Shown: positions 34,933-48,114, numbered from the stretch's first letter. The stretch is DNA of 64,000 nt from Zhengitettix transpicula (GCA_037074705.1 CM073591.1:34266587-34330586), one strand, 5' to 3'. The notes: generated by a model from the sequence alone, not told the origin. Numbers and translations: made by a program.

Positions 34933-36559
34933 TTGTCTGTTGAAAACATAGCTTCAGGATATTCTGAAATTTACAGATTATTTCTTCAATAACCGAACTG
35001 GACGAAAATCTTTTTAATTTATTAGGTTACTGACAAATTATTCTATTGATGATAAAGTTAATTATATGATTGATATAAAATTTAACAAAATAGTTGAAAA
35101 TTCTGGAATAAAAATAATATTCATAAACGATGATTCAAGTGATATTATTTCACTTCATTACAAAATTGCCACTGTTCATTAATTTTAAGTACTGGAGTAT
35201 TTATCAGAAATTATTTCAATGAAGTAACAAGGTTAAATTACTTTAAATTACAGTCTTAATAGAATAAAGAGATTGATTAACCTTTTGATTTATGCGTATA
35301 AAGCTTATGAGAAATAATTGGGCTGAAGTATTGTTTTAGAAACCAATTCGAGGCTTTTCTACTACTTATTTATTAGCGATCCACAGAGATTTTGTAAGCA
35401 AACTGAAAGTATCCAGAAAAATAAATTTAATTTCATTGTGACAAGCTCTGTACACTACAGTTTAAGTTTTAAAAACGTAAATTCACAAGTATTATTGGAA
35501 ATATTTTATGAAACGTAAGCGGTCCCGGTGTATGTTAATAACAAGCATTTTTATGGATTCCAACCGGGTGAAAACATTGAAGTAAGGCGACGTTTCTATA
35601 GCGGCCACTGCCGTCATATTCACTTGAAGAAACCGGAGAACTGCTAGTTAATAAATTATGAGTTAATAATTGTCGGTTGGTCACAAGAAAATATATTTTT
35701 TAATTTGTTGCAGCTCCTGGCTTCTGTACCAACACTATAATGTATTACGATTTTTAAATTAGCTGTTAGATTCCCGTAATTTAAAATATTTGGTGAAAAT
35801 TTTCCACACACTTCTTTAAGCCAGCTTTAAGCAAATAGCATAGAAGGACAATGAGCCGTCCCTCACGTTACAGTATTAGCAACACATGAAAAGTCATTTT
35901 CAAAATATGTATACGAACCATTGGAGTAAACGACACCGTTCATTCTCAGACAGTCTTAAGAAGTCTAAAAAATTCTGATTGGTGCTTAAATGGCAAAAAC
36001 TAGGGGTAATGTTTAACAAATATGTACGAATTTGTGACAGGAATGAGTAGCATCAATTGACGGTATTAAATTGGAAAATTTAAAGATTACTTGTTCGGAC
36101 GGAAGGAAAACATAATTGAAGAATAAATCTCATATGAAAAACGTTCGGCTACTGAAATTGGAAAATACCATTAGAACTTATTACAGCAGAAATTGTTGGA
36201 TGTGTTCTCCTGGTGGGTTTTAAATATTATGCATGAGGAGCAATTTAGAGAAAGACGTTTCGATCGTACCATGAGTCGGAAGTCTGTATAATGGGTGACA
36301 GAATGCACATAGAGAAAATAAGATTTCCTATGCTGGAAGAGTAAAGGCCATTGGGAGGCCGAAGAATAGTCTTAATAGAGCACGTGAACATAATAAAGTT
36401 TGCAGGAACGTATTGGATAAACGCAGACGAATATTAAGAAGAATGGTGAGAAATATTGTCAGGTCATAGGAGGAGGAATGGGGATTGCAAGAGCTGGTGA
36501 CGATGGTAATAATGGATGTTATATTAAAGCGTTGTGGGGAGACAAGACACGCGTTCAAC
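34933..36559. other. Intron 1 segment, no feature seen
   Basis: AT-rich with no recognised repeat, exon or RNA gene. A purine-rich stretch near 36300-36480 has short open frames without recognisable protein and may be an old transposon relic. Confidence 0.4.
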
Positions 36560-37030
36560 ATCTGTGTTATTTGCACACTATTGTACACTGTCGCTATCTG
36601 ATTGACTGTTGTTGCTAGTCTCCTTATCGCGGTCGCGTCTGCTAATAGGACCTGCTATCGCCTCATTTGTCCCCCAGCGGCCCTTATTTAGGGCTGATAC
36701 AACCAATATATGGTTCCGGGGGATTACAATCAAGGCCCAGCAACGGGGTTGGGGATGGGGTGCTTTGTCAGAGTGACAAAGTGTGTTTAACAAGCGTCCC
36801 TCCCGAAGAGCGCAGTCAAGTAGCGAGCTTTTATACACTCACCCTCCAGCGCTTAATGACCACCCCAAAAAAGATTGCGTCGTTGTATTGTGTCAAAGCT
36901 GCGCCATGTAATAGGTTCAGGCTCAATATGCTCCTAGCAGCAACTCATTTCACAACTCCGTGTGGGCGCACATACGCGGACAGGACACGAAGCTACTCGG
37001 CGACCGCTGGCTCGTTCCCATCTCTATGAA
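36560..37030. promoter_or_regulatory. GC-richer intronic island, candidate regulatory DNA
   Basis: This block is much richer in GC and CpG than its flanks, with edges near 36560 and 37030. Open frames on both strands (36667-37029 plus, 36578-36838 minus) show no domain and no splice-site support. It matches none of the repeats recognised elsewhere in the window. An unrecognised transposon or long terminal repeat fragment is the main alternative to an enhancer. Confidence 0.3.
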
Positions 37031-38430
37031 AACTCACAACAAATAGGCAGTTCTCGGTAACAGAAACATTTCTAATCATTTAACAGTACAGAAACCATTT
37101 CTCATTAATTTACGTGGTAGCCACAAAAATGTGAAATTAAATTAAAGACTACTAACACACAAAAAATATACATTAAATAGTCTTAACGAAATCTGGCATC
37201 TGAACTCTAAAGTATACAATGAACGTTTCCATGATTTATTTTTCTCAACCGGACTCAACTTTTTTCGATAAATAATATATTTGATAACTTTAACATCATT
37301 TTTATATTTTTTCGAAAAGTTTTTTATTTTTAACCATACTCACCTTGAAAGAATAAGCGCTGTGATAGTTTTGACCTGTAAAGTGTGACACAAAAATTCT
37401 CATCAATTTTATGTACTTCGTTGTGATTAATTTGTCTGCTTTTTTGTTTTGAAAATTCAGTTCGAAAGTATACTAGTTATTTGCTTAAACTATACACACA
37501 ACCTCCTTCATTCCAGATTACATTATTTACTTCGCAGAAACAATTCTGATATTAATAGTAATTTCCAATAATTTTTATTTCCAAGTAATAGTACAATGCA
37601 TCCCTTTACTGTAGTTCCATTCAGATTATACGTTTTGTCAACATGAATCTGTACTTAAATCCCACACCGAGACACGCAACTATGAAAATACTTCTTACTT
37701 CAACCCTGTAAATTTTCATTTGACTGTACTCTGACCATTTGTATATTTTTCAAAATTAATTTCCTTACTATTTTCTCTGTAATGAAGGCATTCAGCTTAC
37801 AATTACGATTTTTAGCGACGAGATTACATTTCTTGAATTTTCTAATGGTATAATACATCAATGTGGTTTATTTTACAGTAAAATTATTGTATTCCTATAT
37901 ACCGCTGGTTTTTTGTTTTGAAGTATATTCTTCTGATCCATCGTAACGATTGGTCAACCAATTTTTTTTAAATGCTACGTCAGAAAACATTCATGTATAT
38001 TAACGCCAGTGTAATTTTATACTACAAAAAAACTTGATAACTATGGCTAAAATGCTGAGAGGTGTTTTTTGCTGTAGGGATTCTGTTTTTTTAATTCTTA
38101 TACTAATGTTTCTTAAAGGTAAACAAGTCTATTTATAGTTTCTGGGTATCGTTCTGAAATTTCAACTACTTATTTTTAAAATAAACCCATCACGTATCAT
38201 TTCATAGTTTTTTTGCAAAACAATATGTTTTTTGTCTCAGAATAAAGATAAAGAGGTATAGGTTTCCTGGATCCCAAAGAGATGGTGCTAATTAAAGAAG
38301 GGAAAGACACATCAGAGGAAGAAGATGATTTTATAGTGGAAGTTCTGCAGTGTTCGACATACAAAGAAGAAAACAAAAATTTGTAGAAAATGACCAACAG
38401 TCTGAATATTTTTTCAGAAAGTCTCAAAGT

Positions 38431-38454
<24 letters not shown>
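37031..38454. other. Intron 1 segment, no feature seen
   Basis: AT-rich, with no recognisable exon, RNA gene or repeat until the TA run at 38431-38455. Confidence 0.5.
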
Positions 38455-38463
<9 letters not shown>

Positions 38464-38525
38464 AATAAATTAGTATAAATTCCACGTAGCGTTTCTTCCG
38501 TTTGTTTGAGAACCTTTTCAGACGT
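38455..38525 (-). mobile_element. Diverged hammerhead-like fragment (copy F)
   Basis: The minus strand reads GTCTGAAAAGG, a loop, GGAAGAAACG (plus-strand GTTTC 38491-38495), CTACGTGGAATTTATA. The order CTGA...GAAACG...GTGG.ATTTATA is the same as in the Penelope-like copies, but the CUGANGA box is CTGAAAA and stem II is poor. It may be a different subfamily or an old copy. Confidence 0.35.
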
Positions 38526-38774
38526 TGTGTAAAATTATGTGTAAAATATATTTTAAAACAATAAAAATAATAAAATCCACACAAATAATGAAATTAAGTA
38601 AAATATCGTTGCTTACATAAATTTTTTTCTTCAATAATATAAGTAACCGTATGATACTTATGTTCGGGATTCAATCTGAAGTGGTCCTACATAAATTGTT
38701 TCTTTAATAATGTAAGTAACCATATGTTTCTTAATTTATTTAATTATAAAATATATTACATCTGTATTAAAAGT

Positions 38775-38872
38775 AGTTCAAATTAGATAAATAAATAGCC
38801 AAAGAACCATAAAAAAATAAGAGCTCAAACAAAGTTTCGGCAATCCTTGTTGCTTTCGTCAGGTGATTTAAT
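38775..38872 (-). mobile_element. Penelope-like fragment with covarying stem II (copy D)
   Basis: On the minus strand: CACCTGACGA (plus-strand TCGTCAG 38856-38862), stem II GCAA/TTGC around the same CAAGGA loop, then C and GAAAC (plus-strand GTTTC 38834-38838), and a tail with TTTGGCTATTTATTTAT. Compared with copy C, two of the four stem II pairs differ on both strands while pairing is kept. That is what selection on RNA structure predicts. Confidence 0.55.
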
Positions 38873-39569
38873 AAACGCGAGAGTGGTAAGGACTACAAAA
38901 TCAGGCGACGAACTCAACAGTTATGGGATAATGAATTCTTCCTGTTCGGGTGATTCACGAGTCAAATCTTTATTATATCGATTTTAGGACATGTTTGCGG
39001 GGTTTTTTTTCGGTCCGATACTAATTTATTGTTATCATCATCAAATAAGTAACCAAATAACAGATAAAATAAGCACTTATTTTTGTCTGTTATTTCTCTA
39101 TTTATTTATCAAATTCGTATACTTAATTTATTTATTTATTTGGGTTCAGCCTTTTTTTTGTTTTTTAATTATATTTTTTAAAATAACCAGAGATAACGTC
39201 TAAAAAGGTCCTAAAACGAAGTGACGTGGAAATGTAACCTATTTATTATATATAAATATATAACTTACGAAATAAATATTCTTATTGTTGGCTATTTTCT
39301 ACTGATTTAAATTCAAATATAAAGTAGGGATGGTTTTCATTGCAATAAAGAAATGTCATTCGTACGTTTGGCAGCGAAACAAACACACGAGGAACAAAAA
39401 TCGGCACGAATGGAAAATGTGGTACGTTTAATGATAATTGTTGTTAACATTGATGGAGAGTATATATCAAAAATTATTTTTTTGATGACGTCACAAATGT
39501 ATTTATATATACATATATATGTTGTTGCACCTGAATGTAAAGACGCCTTTCTATAGAGAGATCCTCTTT

Positions 39570-39665
39570 AGCGGCAATTAAGACCAGAGCTGAGCCGCAA
39601 AGCACATTGCAGTAACAATTAAAAGCCACGAAAATTGCTTTCCTTCGCAAATCTCAATTAAAATC
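39570..39665. promoter_or_regulatory. Cluster of CAATTAA homeodomain-type sites
   Basis: CAATTA occurs three times in 86 bases (39575-39580, 39616-39621, 39655-39660), each followed by A, in a block less AT-rich than the surrounding intron. TTAATTG/CAATTAA is a common homeodomain core. Three hits can arise by chance in AT-rich DNA, so an enhancer call is tentative. Confidence 0.3.
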
Positions 39666-40849
39666 ATGCCCTATCGCTTTCTACCTGCGCGGGGCTTGGG
39701 GAACTGAAATTAAGTTTTTTTTTTTGCCGAGGGAAAAAAAAGTCAGTTAATTTGTTTAAAATCTTGTAAATTGTGCATGAAAAACAACGTTAGCCGAGGG
39801 AGGGGTCCATGTGCAGAGGAAGGGAGGTAGCAATGCAGCTTCCTAGCTTTGATTTTAATCCACTTAACGAAATAAAAAGCCGACCCGTTTTAAAACCTGC
39901 AACACAATTACCTCGCAAAACAAATCTGGTTTGCGCGCTTTGTTTTAAAAATTTGTTTAGTATTTTAATAATCCTGTTTGCGATCGTAACAGGATCTATT
40001 ACATTAATATAGGAATGCCGTGTTTTAAGAGTGTTTGCCGCGCTAATGCAGTATTTGCTGCGGTTGATCCGATAGAGCGCGCAGGTGTCGCTCACACTCA
40101 AGCCCGAGGTCCAACATTCGAGCAGGACGTACACACACAATCCCACGAAGCATTTACTACCGTCATATAACAGTTTATAAAACACTTTTCACGCTATTGT
40201 CTTTTTATCATATTATAAATCAACGTAAAAACATGCAATTTCAGTATGATATCCATTTATTTCTGGGAAATTTGTTTCGTTCCTCCTGGAATAAACTGAA
40301 ACCGTTCTACTTCGAACATTTTTAGCATCAAATACTATTGAACGCTAGTTAAATTCGACTCGGGACTAGTTATAAATTTTCTAAACTTGTTTAGTGAAAA
40401 ATATTTTTTAAATTAGTACCTAGTTTTAATGATAATATACTCTGATATGATCGTGACAGCATAATTATCGCAATACTAAATTTTTGTTGAATATTACGAG
40501 TTGCAAATAAAGTTAAAGTCCACATTTCAGTTGCATTGTTCGTAGCAAACGTACAGTTAAATATTGAAGTGTAATTGCATCAAACAAAATTCATAGGAGG
40601 AAGTTTGAACTCGTGCACAAGATAACGTTTATGTAGGTAATATAATATTACGTCTTAACGATTTCGCACAAATTTTTTAACCAATTATACCGGTCGGTAA
40701 GAAGGATTTCTGTAATATCAAATTGCCATTCTGCACCTTGAAACATAATTTCAAACGTTCACTAAAACATGAGATTGACTGCTTTGAATAATATTTTGTC
40801 CACTTAACAAAAAAAACCAGTTTCGTTCTTCTTTTAACCGACACATAAC
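39666..40849. other. Intron 1 segment; mixed-composition block near 39790-40180, no gene seen
   Basis: A 131-codon minus-strand open frame (40185-39790) covers this block. It lacks any recognisable domain and lies inside the intron with no splice-site support. I do not call it a gene. The remainder is AT-rich. Confidence 0.4.
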
Positions 40850-40990
40850 TTTGAGCGAAAGTATCAGGATGAAAACATCTCGATCGAACAGGGAATCGAT
40901 CCCGGGTTGAATGATACATTAAATTGTCATCAGCATTTAAAACCTTCAATCTCACAATTATCCTCAATAATTTATGAGAAGTCGCTCAGG
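40850..40990 (-). repeat. SINE fragment related to the 8.3-kb tRNA-like repeat
   Basis: On the minus strand, GGGATCGATTCCCTG (B-box-like) followed by TCGATCGAGATGTTTTCATC aligns with the GGTTCGGTTCCTGG ... GTCGAGATTTTTACATC of the repeat near 8345-8420. The A-box region is weak. It is old and its ends are uncertain. Confidence 0.4.
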
Positions 40991-41024
40991 TAAATATTTT
41001 ATTGTAATTATAAAATATCAAATG

Positions 41025-41147
41025 TCTGAGTTAAAAGTAAAATAATTAGTTAAATAAGTAGCCATATAGACTAAATTAAATGATAAAATAAATACCCCAT
41101 ACGTTTCCGCAATCCTTGTTGTTTTCGTTCGTGATCATTTAATTTTG
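41025..41147 (-). mobile_element. Penelope-like fragment (copy E), decayed core
   Basis: The minus strand reads GATCACGAACGA, AAACAACAAGGATTGCG, GAAAC (plus-strand GTTTC 41103-41107), GTATGGGGTATTTATTT and a tail with ATGGCTACTTATTTAAC. The CAAGGATTGC stretch groups it with copy D. The CUGANGA box is disrupted, and stem II ACAA/TTGC has lost one pair. Confidence 0.45.
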
Positions 41148-43679
41148 TCTGTTGAGTATTTCTTTATCTAAATATATTATTGATTAACCATTTACGAGCG
41201 CTATATTTTGATAACTAAATTTCAAGCAGATACGTGAATTCAGTTTTTATTTTCATTCTGTGAAAAACAGTCTTTGCAGAACAAAATTAATTTTATACGG
41301 AGCCGAAGGAGTAATAAAGAAGTATTTAACTATGTCTTAGTTTAATTTCCATGCTATTAATTCCTAACGATGAAATGAAATAATTATCATGCATCTTATA
41401 GTCGGATTATGCTAAATAATTTATTTTTATGATTTATTATAAATTGTAATTAGAACTGTAACTGTTAAGTAGTATTTGTTAAATGAAAATGATTTTATTT
41501 AGTTGTTTATATCAATTTATTTTGTTAAAGAATAATATTGAGTGAATAATTAATATTGTAATTGAGCTACTATACATAAATTACTAAATATTAAGGTAGA
41601 CATAACCAGTGAGAACTCAATATGAACCAATCGTATCCTTTAAAGCAAGTAAAATTTTTAATTTACTGGCTAGTAATCATTTAGTAGCTGCTCGATACCC
41701 CATAACTAATTTAATTAAATATTTACTTCATTATTTGTTTCTAACGTTGGTCCATTTAAAGTCAAAATTACATTTATAAAACATAATCCCATGTTTTTAC
41801 AGAATTATTCGTGAATAAAAATCTTATTTATAATCAACATTCAAATTTAAGAAATATTTAAATCAATTTCTAAAGCATTAATTAAATCCAACATTCACAT
41901 TATGGGATTATTTTAAATATCGTCGTCGATGAAACTTATATAATTTTTAGCTGTAATTCACTGTAATACACAGTTTGTAAATAATTATTACCGTCATGTT
42001 GGTTACGATTTCCTCGAGAGTTGGTTGGGGATTTTCTACCCCCCAATGAAAACAGGGTTGAGCAGAATATCCGGCTATTTACTTCAGTCGGCGAACCGTG
42101 ATTGATTTTTCTCAAAGTTAATTTCCTGAAACTAAAAGACCTTGTGATTTCATAGAGAAACCCCTCGGATCTCAGTAATTCCCCCATATAAAAATTGAAC
42201 CTCAGAAGGCTGAGCAATTTTATAAATTTTTTATAACTAGTAATTAATTCGTCGGTTTATATATTTTTTGGAATAATTCAAATTATCGGCAACCATTGTT
42301 AAATCACTTTCAGTGTCTTATACATTTCACGGAAAAGTTATGAGCTCATCACATTTTAAATATGGATTTGTAGATAAAAATTTTGTTTAGTAAATAATTT
42401 AATAAAATTAAAATTTGAGGAACTAGGATTCTAATCTAAGCCACAAAATAGTAATACTACTAGTGTTGCATAAATTAATGAGCATTAACCTTTTTCATAC
42501 GAGATTTAATCTTTTCGTCAGTTTATTATAATGCATAGTAAAAACCGAAACCATCCAGTAATTTACTCGGCAGCAATTCTAATTACTTGATGATCTGTGG
42601 CGATGTGACAGCGTAATTTCCTTATTGTATTTGGGATTAAAACTGTGTAATGTAGATAAAGAATTGAGAAAAAGACTGAAACTACGACTTATAATATTTT
42701 TAAGAAAAATTTGTAATAGGCAACAATGATGATTCTGATAAATTATTACCTATTGCAACAAACACTTGTAAGGTCAAAAACCCACAGGAAATAATCTATT
42801 TCCAAGATGGATGTACACAAGAAATTAAAAAGTTTGGGAATGAGTAAAAAAAAATTAAATTACCGCAATGACTACTCAAAAATATTAAATAAACTGGACA
42901 TAATGCAATTTTCCGCGTCTTACAAGGCTTAAACTTAAAGATTTAGAAATGTGGATATGTAAAATAAGAGTAAATATTCTAAGCAGTACTATATGAGTAT
43001 TTTTAATATGCTACAGGAATATTTTCTGCGAGGAATCCTGAACATAAAACTAAAAATGTAAATAGAGAATATAATGTGGAACTCTGGACTAATTAAACCT
43101 GACTTTGGGAGGACAATAAACGGTAAGAATTGTCGGTTCGTGTAAAGAATGCAATATAAATACGAACAATAAATAATGTTAGTATTTTTATATAGTGAGA
43201 TTATCCCATGAAAGTATCAGCTATAAAAACTCATCAAACTATCTACAAGGTTTATATTCATCATATGTATTCACTAAATATTTTTAATCTGAATTATTGT
43301 GTATTCAGGTTAACGAAATAAGAAACACGGGTGGCGAGGAAGGCAATGATTGCTTATTCGTCCCACACAACACTCTATTTTCCTTTCATCAAACAAAGGG
43401 CAGGGTATAAGGAAGCAAGAAATAACTACAATAAGAATTAAAGTTATTTCTGCTCTTTGGGGTTTGTCTGCCAATAAGTGGATGGAAGAATAAAAATGTA
43501 CTTCAATCCTGTGTAGGGTGTGGTTTCTCTATTAAGAATGAATCTCTAAATATTGAGCCCCCCCAAGGATTTGGAGAAAAAGACCGTTCGTAATTAATCA
43601 CTTGAGGATGGTTAAGCCGTTTGTCGGGCCTGAAGCTGCAACAGTCACAGAAACCCAGTTCCCAAGCAAGTGCTTGTTT
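41148..43679. other. Intron 1 segment, no feature seen
   Basis: Mostly AT-rich. A minus-strand open frame at 41936-42217 and a moderately GC-richer part near 43330-43640 have no recognisable content. Confidence 0.45.
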
Positions 43680-44260
43680 ACATCATAAACATGTAAACAA
43701 GCCCGCCCCCGCCTTGCTCTAACTTGCTAAATTCCCCGGGCCAGTTCCGCGGCTCAAGATAAACAGTAGCAGGTGAGAATTGCTGATCAATTTAAGGGCG
43801 CAGTAACCAAGTATAATGCCATTTGCTCGGGCAAGGTTGGCTACACTGTAAACGGATTCCCCCGTTAGCGGCGGCGGCAGTGATGGTGGGAGGCGGAAGG
43901 GCGGGAGAGGGCGGGGGAGTGGCTAAGATGCCACCCCCGCATCGCCTCCCACCGCCCCCCCTTTCCTTGCCTAATTAACTCGATTGCGATTTTAACAAAA
44001 AGACTTAACTAAGTTTTACTGTCTCTCTGGCCACGACGCTACGTATACAACGTCGGTAGGGGGAACAATCTTTCATTTGACCATGATTGAGTAATTAGGG
44101 TGGCAAGTTTATAGCATTAATAAACAGTAACAAATCGAATAACGGACGCAGCGTGGGATGAGAGGATCGGCCTAATTAGGATCTTCTCGCTGAGCGACTT
44201 CCACCACTGCCTGCCCACGCAGCCTCCAACTGCGTGCTCTCTGTCGTCACCATTCTAACT
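43680..44260. promoter_or_regulatory. GC-rich intronic island with three TAATTA cores, candidate enhancer
   Basis: The block includes a G/C-rich core at about 43855-43970 (many GGCGG and CCCCC units). It is followed within 210 bases by three palindromic homeodomain cores, TAATTA at 43972-43977, 44092-44097 and 44173-44178. It matches no repeat seen in the window and shows no coding frame. Position in a large first intron of a homeobox gene makes an enhancer plausible but unproven. Confidence 0.4.
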
Positions 44261-44691
44261 TTTTTGTGTAATTGTTTCCCTTAACACAATGCGACCAATA
44301 GAATCCTTCGAAGTTACACTGAAACAGATTTTCAAGTCGCTGTTAAATTGTTACCTTTTAACCTTCATTCTAGTTGTCCCACCAAGTGAATGATGCCGAC
44401 TGACTAGTGATTTTTAATCTTATCAGCTTCATTGAAAATATAATTCAAACACTTATAAGAACTGTTGTCGTGAGCTTTTTGAGTCGGCAATCATTAATAT
44501 CAATTTATTACTTTCTTAAAGAGTTCTTACAACTACGGCCTTTTTTGTTCTATGATTAAATCATTTTCATTTACGAATTTATCAGTATCTGGACATCAGA
44601 ATTTTAATATTAAAGTATATTAAAGTAGAAAATTGTAAAACCATTCTATTTCATGGTACGTTCTCCTCTATTCTATTTTTTATTTATTTTT
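44261..44691. other. Intron 1 segment, no feature seen
   Basis: AT-rich, no recognisable element. Confidence 0.5.
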
Positions 44692-44935
44692 AGAGTAACA
44701 TGAGGATAATCCACTTTGTAGCAATTAATAGCACTGGAAGGGATTTTAAGGGGATGCGGAAGTGTATAGCAAGGTATTTAAGAGTTGACTAGGGTCCCCG
44801 GGCTGTAGTTTAAGGATCCTTCCCGGCATTTGCCTCAAAGTGATGCAGGACAAACCCTCGAAAACCCGCAACAGGTAGGTCGTGTGGTAGGTATTTGTAC
44901 CACGCCCTTCCGATGGTGGGAAAGGGGTTTATAAG
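44692..44935 (-). repeat. A-tailed retroposon copy 6 (5'-truncated)
   Basis: Minus-strand copy carrying the family 3' half: landmarks corresponding to TTAAAGGGGAG (diverged), CCCGGG, GGATCCTT and GACCTACC. It stops at about 44935, short of the consensus 5' half. Divergence is moderate. Confidence 0.7.
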
Positions 44936-47444
44936 TTTTAAGGTGTTTTATAGAGAAAAAAAAATTACTAACGTAGCAATCACAGAAAAATTGAAATAAA
45001 AATCGATTGTAAATTCCCAAATATTAAAATTAATGTAATGTTGGCATATGAAGTTTGACCATGTAATTTCTCGATGAAAATATCAGACTTTTTTTTTATT
45101 CTTTTCTTTAAAACTGATTTTCAAACCGAGTCCTATTCAGCGATAGTCAGCTTTAGTTGCAAAAATGAAATTCCACCAAATTTTGCACAATGTTCCCTAT
45201 TCCAACGTCAAGTCACTACGACGTTTTAAATTCAAATTAAACATTTTCCATAGAGTACATATTAACAATATTTAGAAAAGAGGGTAAGAAATACGTTACT
45301 GTCACTAAGCCGTTGTAGGAATATAAACTCATTACGCGGAAATGTAATCTCGTGATACAGCATCCTGAGCCAGAGTTGCGTAAGACAAAATTCTGGTCTC
45401 GACTTCAGCCGGATCTATGTGGGTTCAATAGTGGTAATACTCAATAATAGCTCATTCATATAAAATAATATGCTTATAGAACGGGATCAAATGAATTAAT
45501 TTAGCTGTCCCAAATCAATCATGTTCATTGCACATAATGATAACGAGAGTATTGTGCGATTTTCAATATCGTAGAATTAATAACAATTCTAGAAAATCGT
45601 GAACTATATAGAATAATAATTTTTTTTTGCCCGTTGTAAATTTTCTTATGGTCTAATTGTTTTGTGAAAATCAACAGGAAGACATTACATTTGTCAGTCA
45701 TGTTATTAATTTCAATTATTATACTTTTTTAATTATTGCCTCATATTTTTACAATATTCAAAAGTCTAGGGAGATTAAACTAATATATTCTGAAAACACC
45801 GACAAAATTAAATTTCTTTATTGTCCAAAAAATGTTTGTAAAAGATTAAATTGAACTTTTATAGGAACCGACAGTATTATGTTAGATTTGTCCCTAGTGA
45901 TATTAACTTATTAATTTTATATTATTAATTAGATTATATATGCTCTTAAACTGTACGCTTTCACTGTAAGATTTTAATAATAAATATATATATATATATT
46001 GGTAAAATAAATATTAAATGGCTCCTTCGGCATTATACCTTTTAATATTTTGTGGCTGATGTAATAAAATATGGCGAAATATAATTAATAACATGATTAT
46101 AAATTTCACTCCCAATACGTTGACAGTAATATTGTTGATATTAATTATTCGCGACCTTGAGCTCAGACTGACTGACGTCACTGTCGTATAATTCCGTTGC
46201 AATCAAATTGAAAACTAGACTGAGCAATCACGATTATTCATTCTGGTGTGATCAGTTCGTATCATTTAAACAGCCTAAATAACATGTTGCTTTAGTTACT
46301 TGCAAAACGATCTGCCGTTATTGCGAATGAAACGTAATTTTGGGGTGAAATATGAAGTTAGATTTGTTTTTTTTAAAAAAAAAGATAAATAATTAGCAAG
46401 CAATTGCTGCACACGTTCGTGCAGGCAACTGTTGCAGTTTCGTATAATTGCCAGAAAAATTAAATTTTCTACCAATCGTATACTTCATTATGGCGGGATG
46501 GTTATATATATATATTTTAAATGAAATAGTGTACACGTAAACAAGCTGTTATATCTGTTATTAAAAGCAGTAATATTTTTAATTGTAGTAAACTTTTATC
46601 TTGCATCTAAATTGATGAGTTTAATACAGAATATATATATATATATATATGTAATGAGGTGTCGCATTTTCTTGGAGTGAGATTTATTGGGCACAAATAA
46701 GGATCCACTCTAAAATATTCAGCATATTAAAATTCAAGGTTTATAGTAGGACAGAAACAAGCCCAACTTTCTGATTTTATTAATTTTAAATTTACGGCCA
46801 TTTTTAATTGATAGCATCTGTCATGTGTCGTTTCTGATGTGAACTTTTATTGTGTGTTACACAGCAACATCTTTTCATTCTGTTTATTTAGAGAATAAAG
46901 CATTCTACGTATTTACGGTTAGGTATTGTATCGAATGGATGTTGAACCCTCTTTTCCGTTGATCTAATTTGCTAGTTCATTGCGCTATCGACATCCAAAC
47001 CACTTAACCAATCTTTGTATCTTGGTCTTCTGGAGTAAAACTGGTTTTAACTTCTTTTTAGTGCCACTCAGTGATATTTTAACGCTAATGCGTTTTCACG
47101 TGACCCTAATAGCAAATAATAATAACTAGAGATAGCATATTCGTGTTACGATGGAGAATTAAACTGAGGGGGTGGAGAGGATAAATTGGTGTCACATAAG
47201 AAGAAGATTAATTATTTCGCGAGATTAGAAGCGGGAAAAACTCGATAAAAATTATGGAGTAAAAAAAAATTTTCAGAAGACTATAAATTTTGATTTACTC
47301 TGGCAAAAAATAGAAAATGAAACAAAAATATGTGAGCTACAAATATATCTAGTATCTTAATTATCATAATTTCATTTCGATTCACGCTGATATTAAAACA
47401 CTACCAAATTTTAGTTGAACTAAATCTATTTACGTTTTGTCATT
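44936..47444. other. Intron 1 segment; possible tRNA-like SINE relic near 46920-47015
   Basis: No gene seen. On the minus strand near 47010-46930, TTAAGTGGTTTGG and, later, GAGGGTTCAACATCC have the spacing and partial sequence of A and B boxes, so an old SINE relic is possible (weak). AT microsatellites lie at about 45988, 46503 and 46630. Confidence 0.35.
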
Positions 47445-47446
47445 TT

Positions 47447-47935
47447 TTAGAGTTACAGGCTACATGAGGGAAATCCACGTGGTGGCAATTCCACTTTAAT
47501 AGCATAGGAAGGGATTTGGAAGGGGGATGCGGAAGGGTAGAGGAAGGTAGCGAAGCTTAACTAAGACTCCTGGGCTATAGTTTAAGGATCGTACCCGACA
47601 TTCGCCTAAAAGTGATGAAGCATAAACAGTAGACAACCTGCATCAAATAGGCCGAGCGCTTGTTACTTGTCCCACGCCCTTCCTATGGCGGAAGTGGGGT
47701 TTGCTGTGGGAACGCCGCATTCCTTTCTTCGTGCCTCGACCAGTTTAGAAGGCAGCTGGCCGACTGTTCCAATGAGAGCAGAGAACAGGGTCTGCGACCC
47801 CGGAACATACCACTTTAAAAACAATCTTCGGCTTGTGGGAACCTTAGTTAAAAAACTGAGAGAGGAGAAGGCATCCCCAAATGTATCCCTGTACGTCAAT
47901 CCAGAAAGGTTCTGCCTGCGATAGAACAGCTCTCA
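47447..47935 (-). repeat. A-tailed retroposon copy 7 (nearly full length)
   Basis: Minus-strand copy running from the T run (A tail) near 47447 through GGATCGTACCC, CCTCGACCAGTTTA and GGCATCCCCAAA to GGTTCTGCCTGCGATAGAAC, so it includes much of the family 5' region. No target-site duplication was recognised. Short open frames on both strands here are repeat sequence. Confidence 0.8.
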
Positions 47936-48114
47936 AAGGCCTTCTATTGTTCATTAAACAAATGTTCTTGTGTTCTTGAAGGTAAAGAGCATCCAGAATT
48001 TTTAATTCTACGTGGATGATATTAACTTGAAAGCGACGAAAGAAATGGGCAAAAAGAATTATGAGGGATTAAAGAGGTGTTGTTAAAAAATATGTCTTTA
48101 ATTGATATTCTATA
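47936..48114. other. Short spacer between retroposon copies
   Basis: No recognisable feature. Confidence 0.4.

Noticed and set aside
36578..37029. Overlapping plus and minus open frames as small intronic genes
   Set aside because: Frames on both strands result from GC-rich composition; no recognisable protein.
38455..38525. Copy F as an active hammerhead
   Set aside because: CUGANGA is disrupted and stem II barely pairs; kept only as a likely diverged relative.
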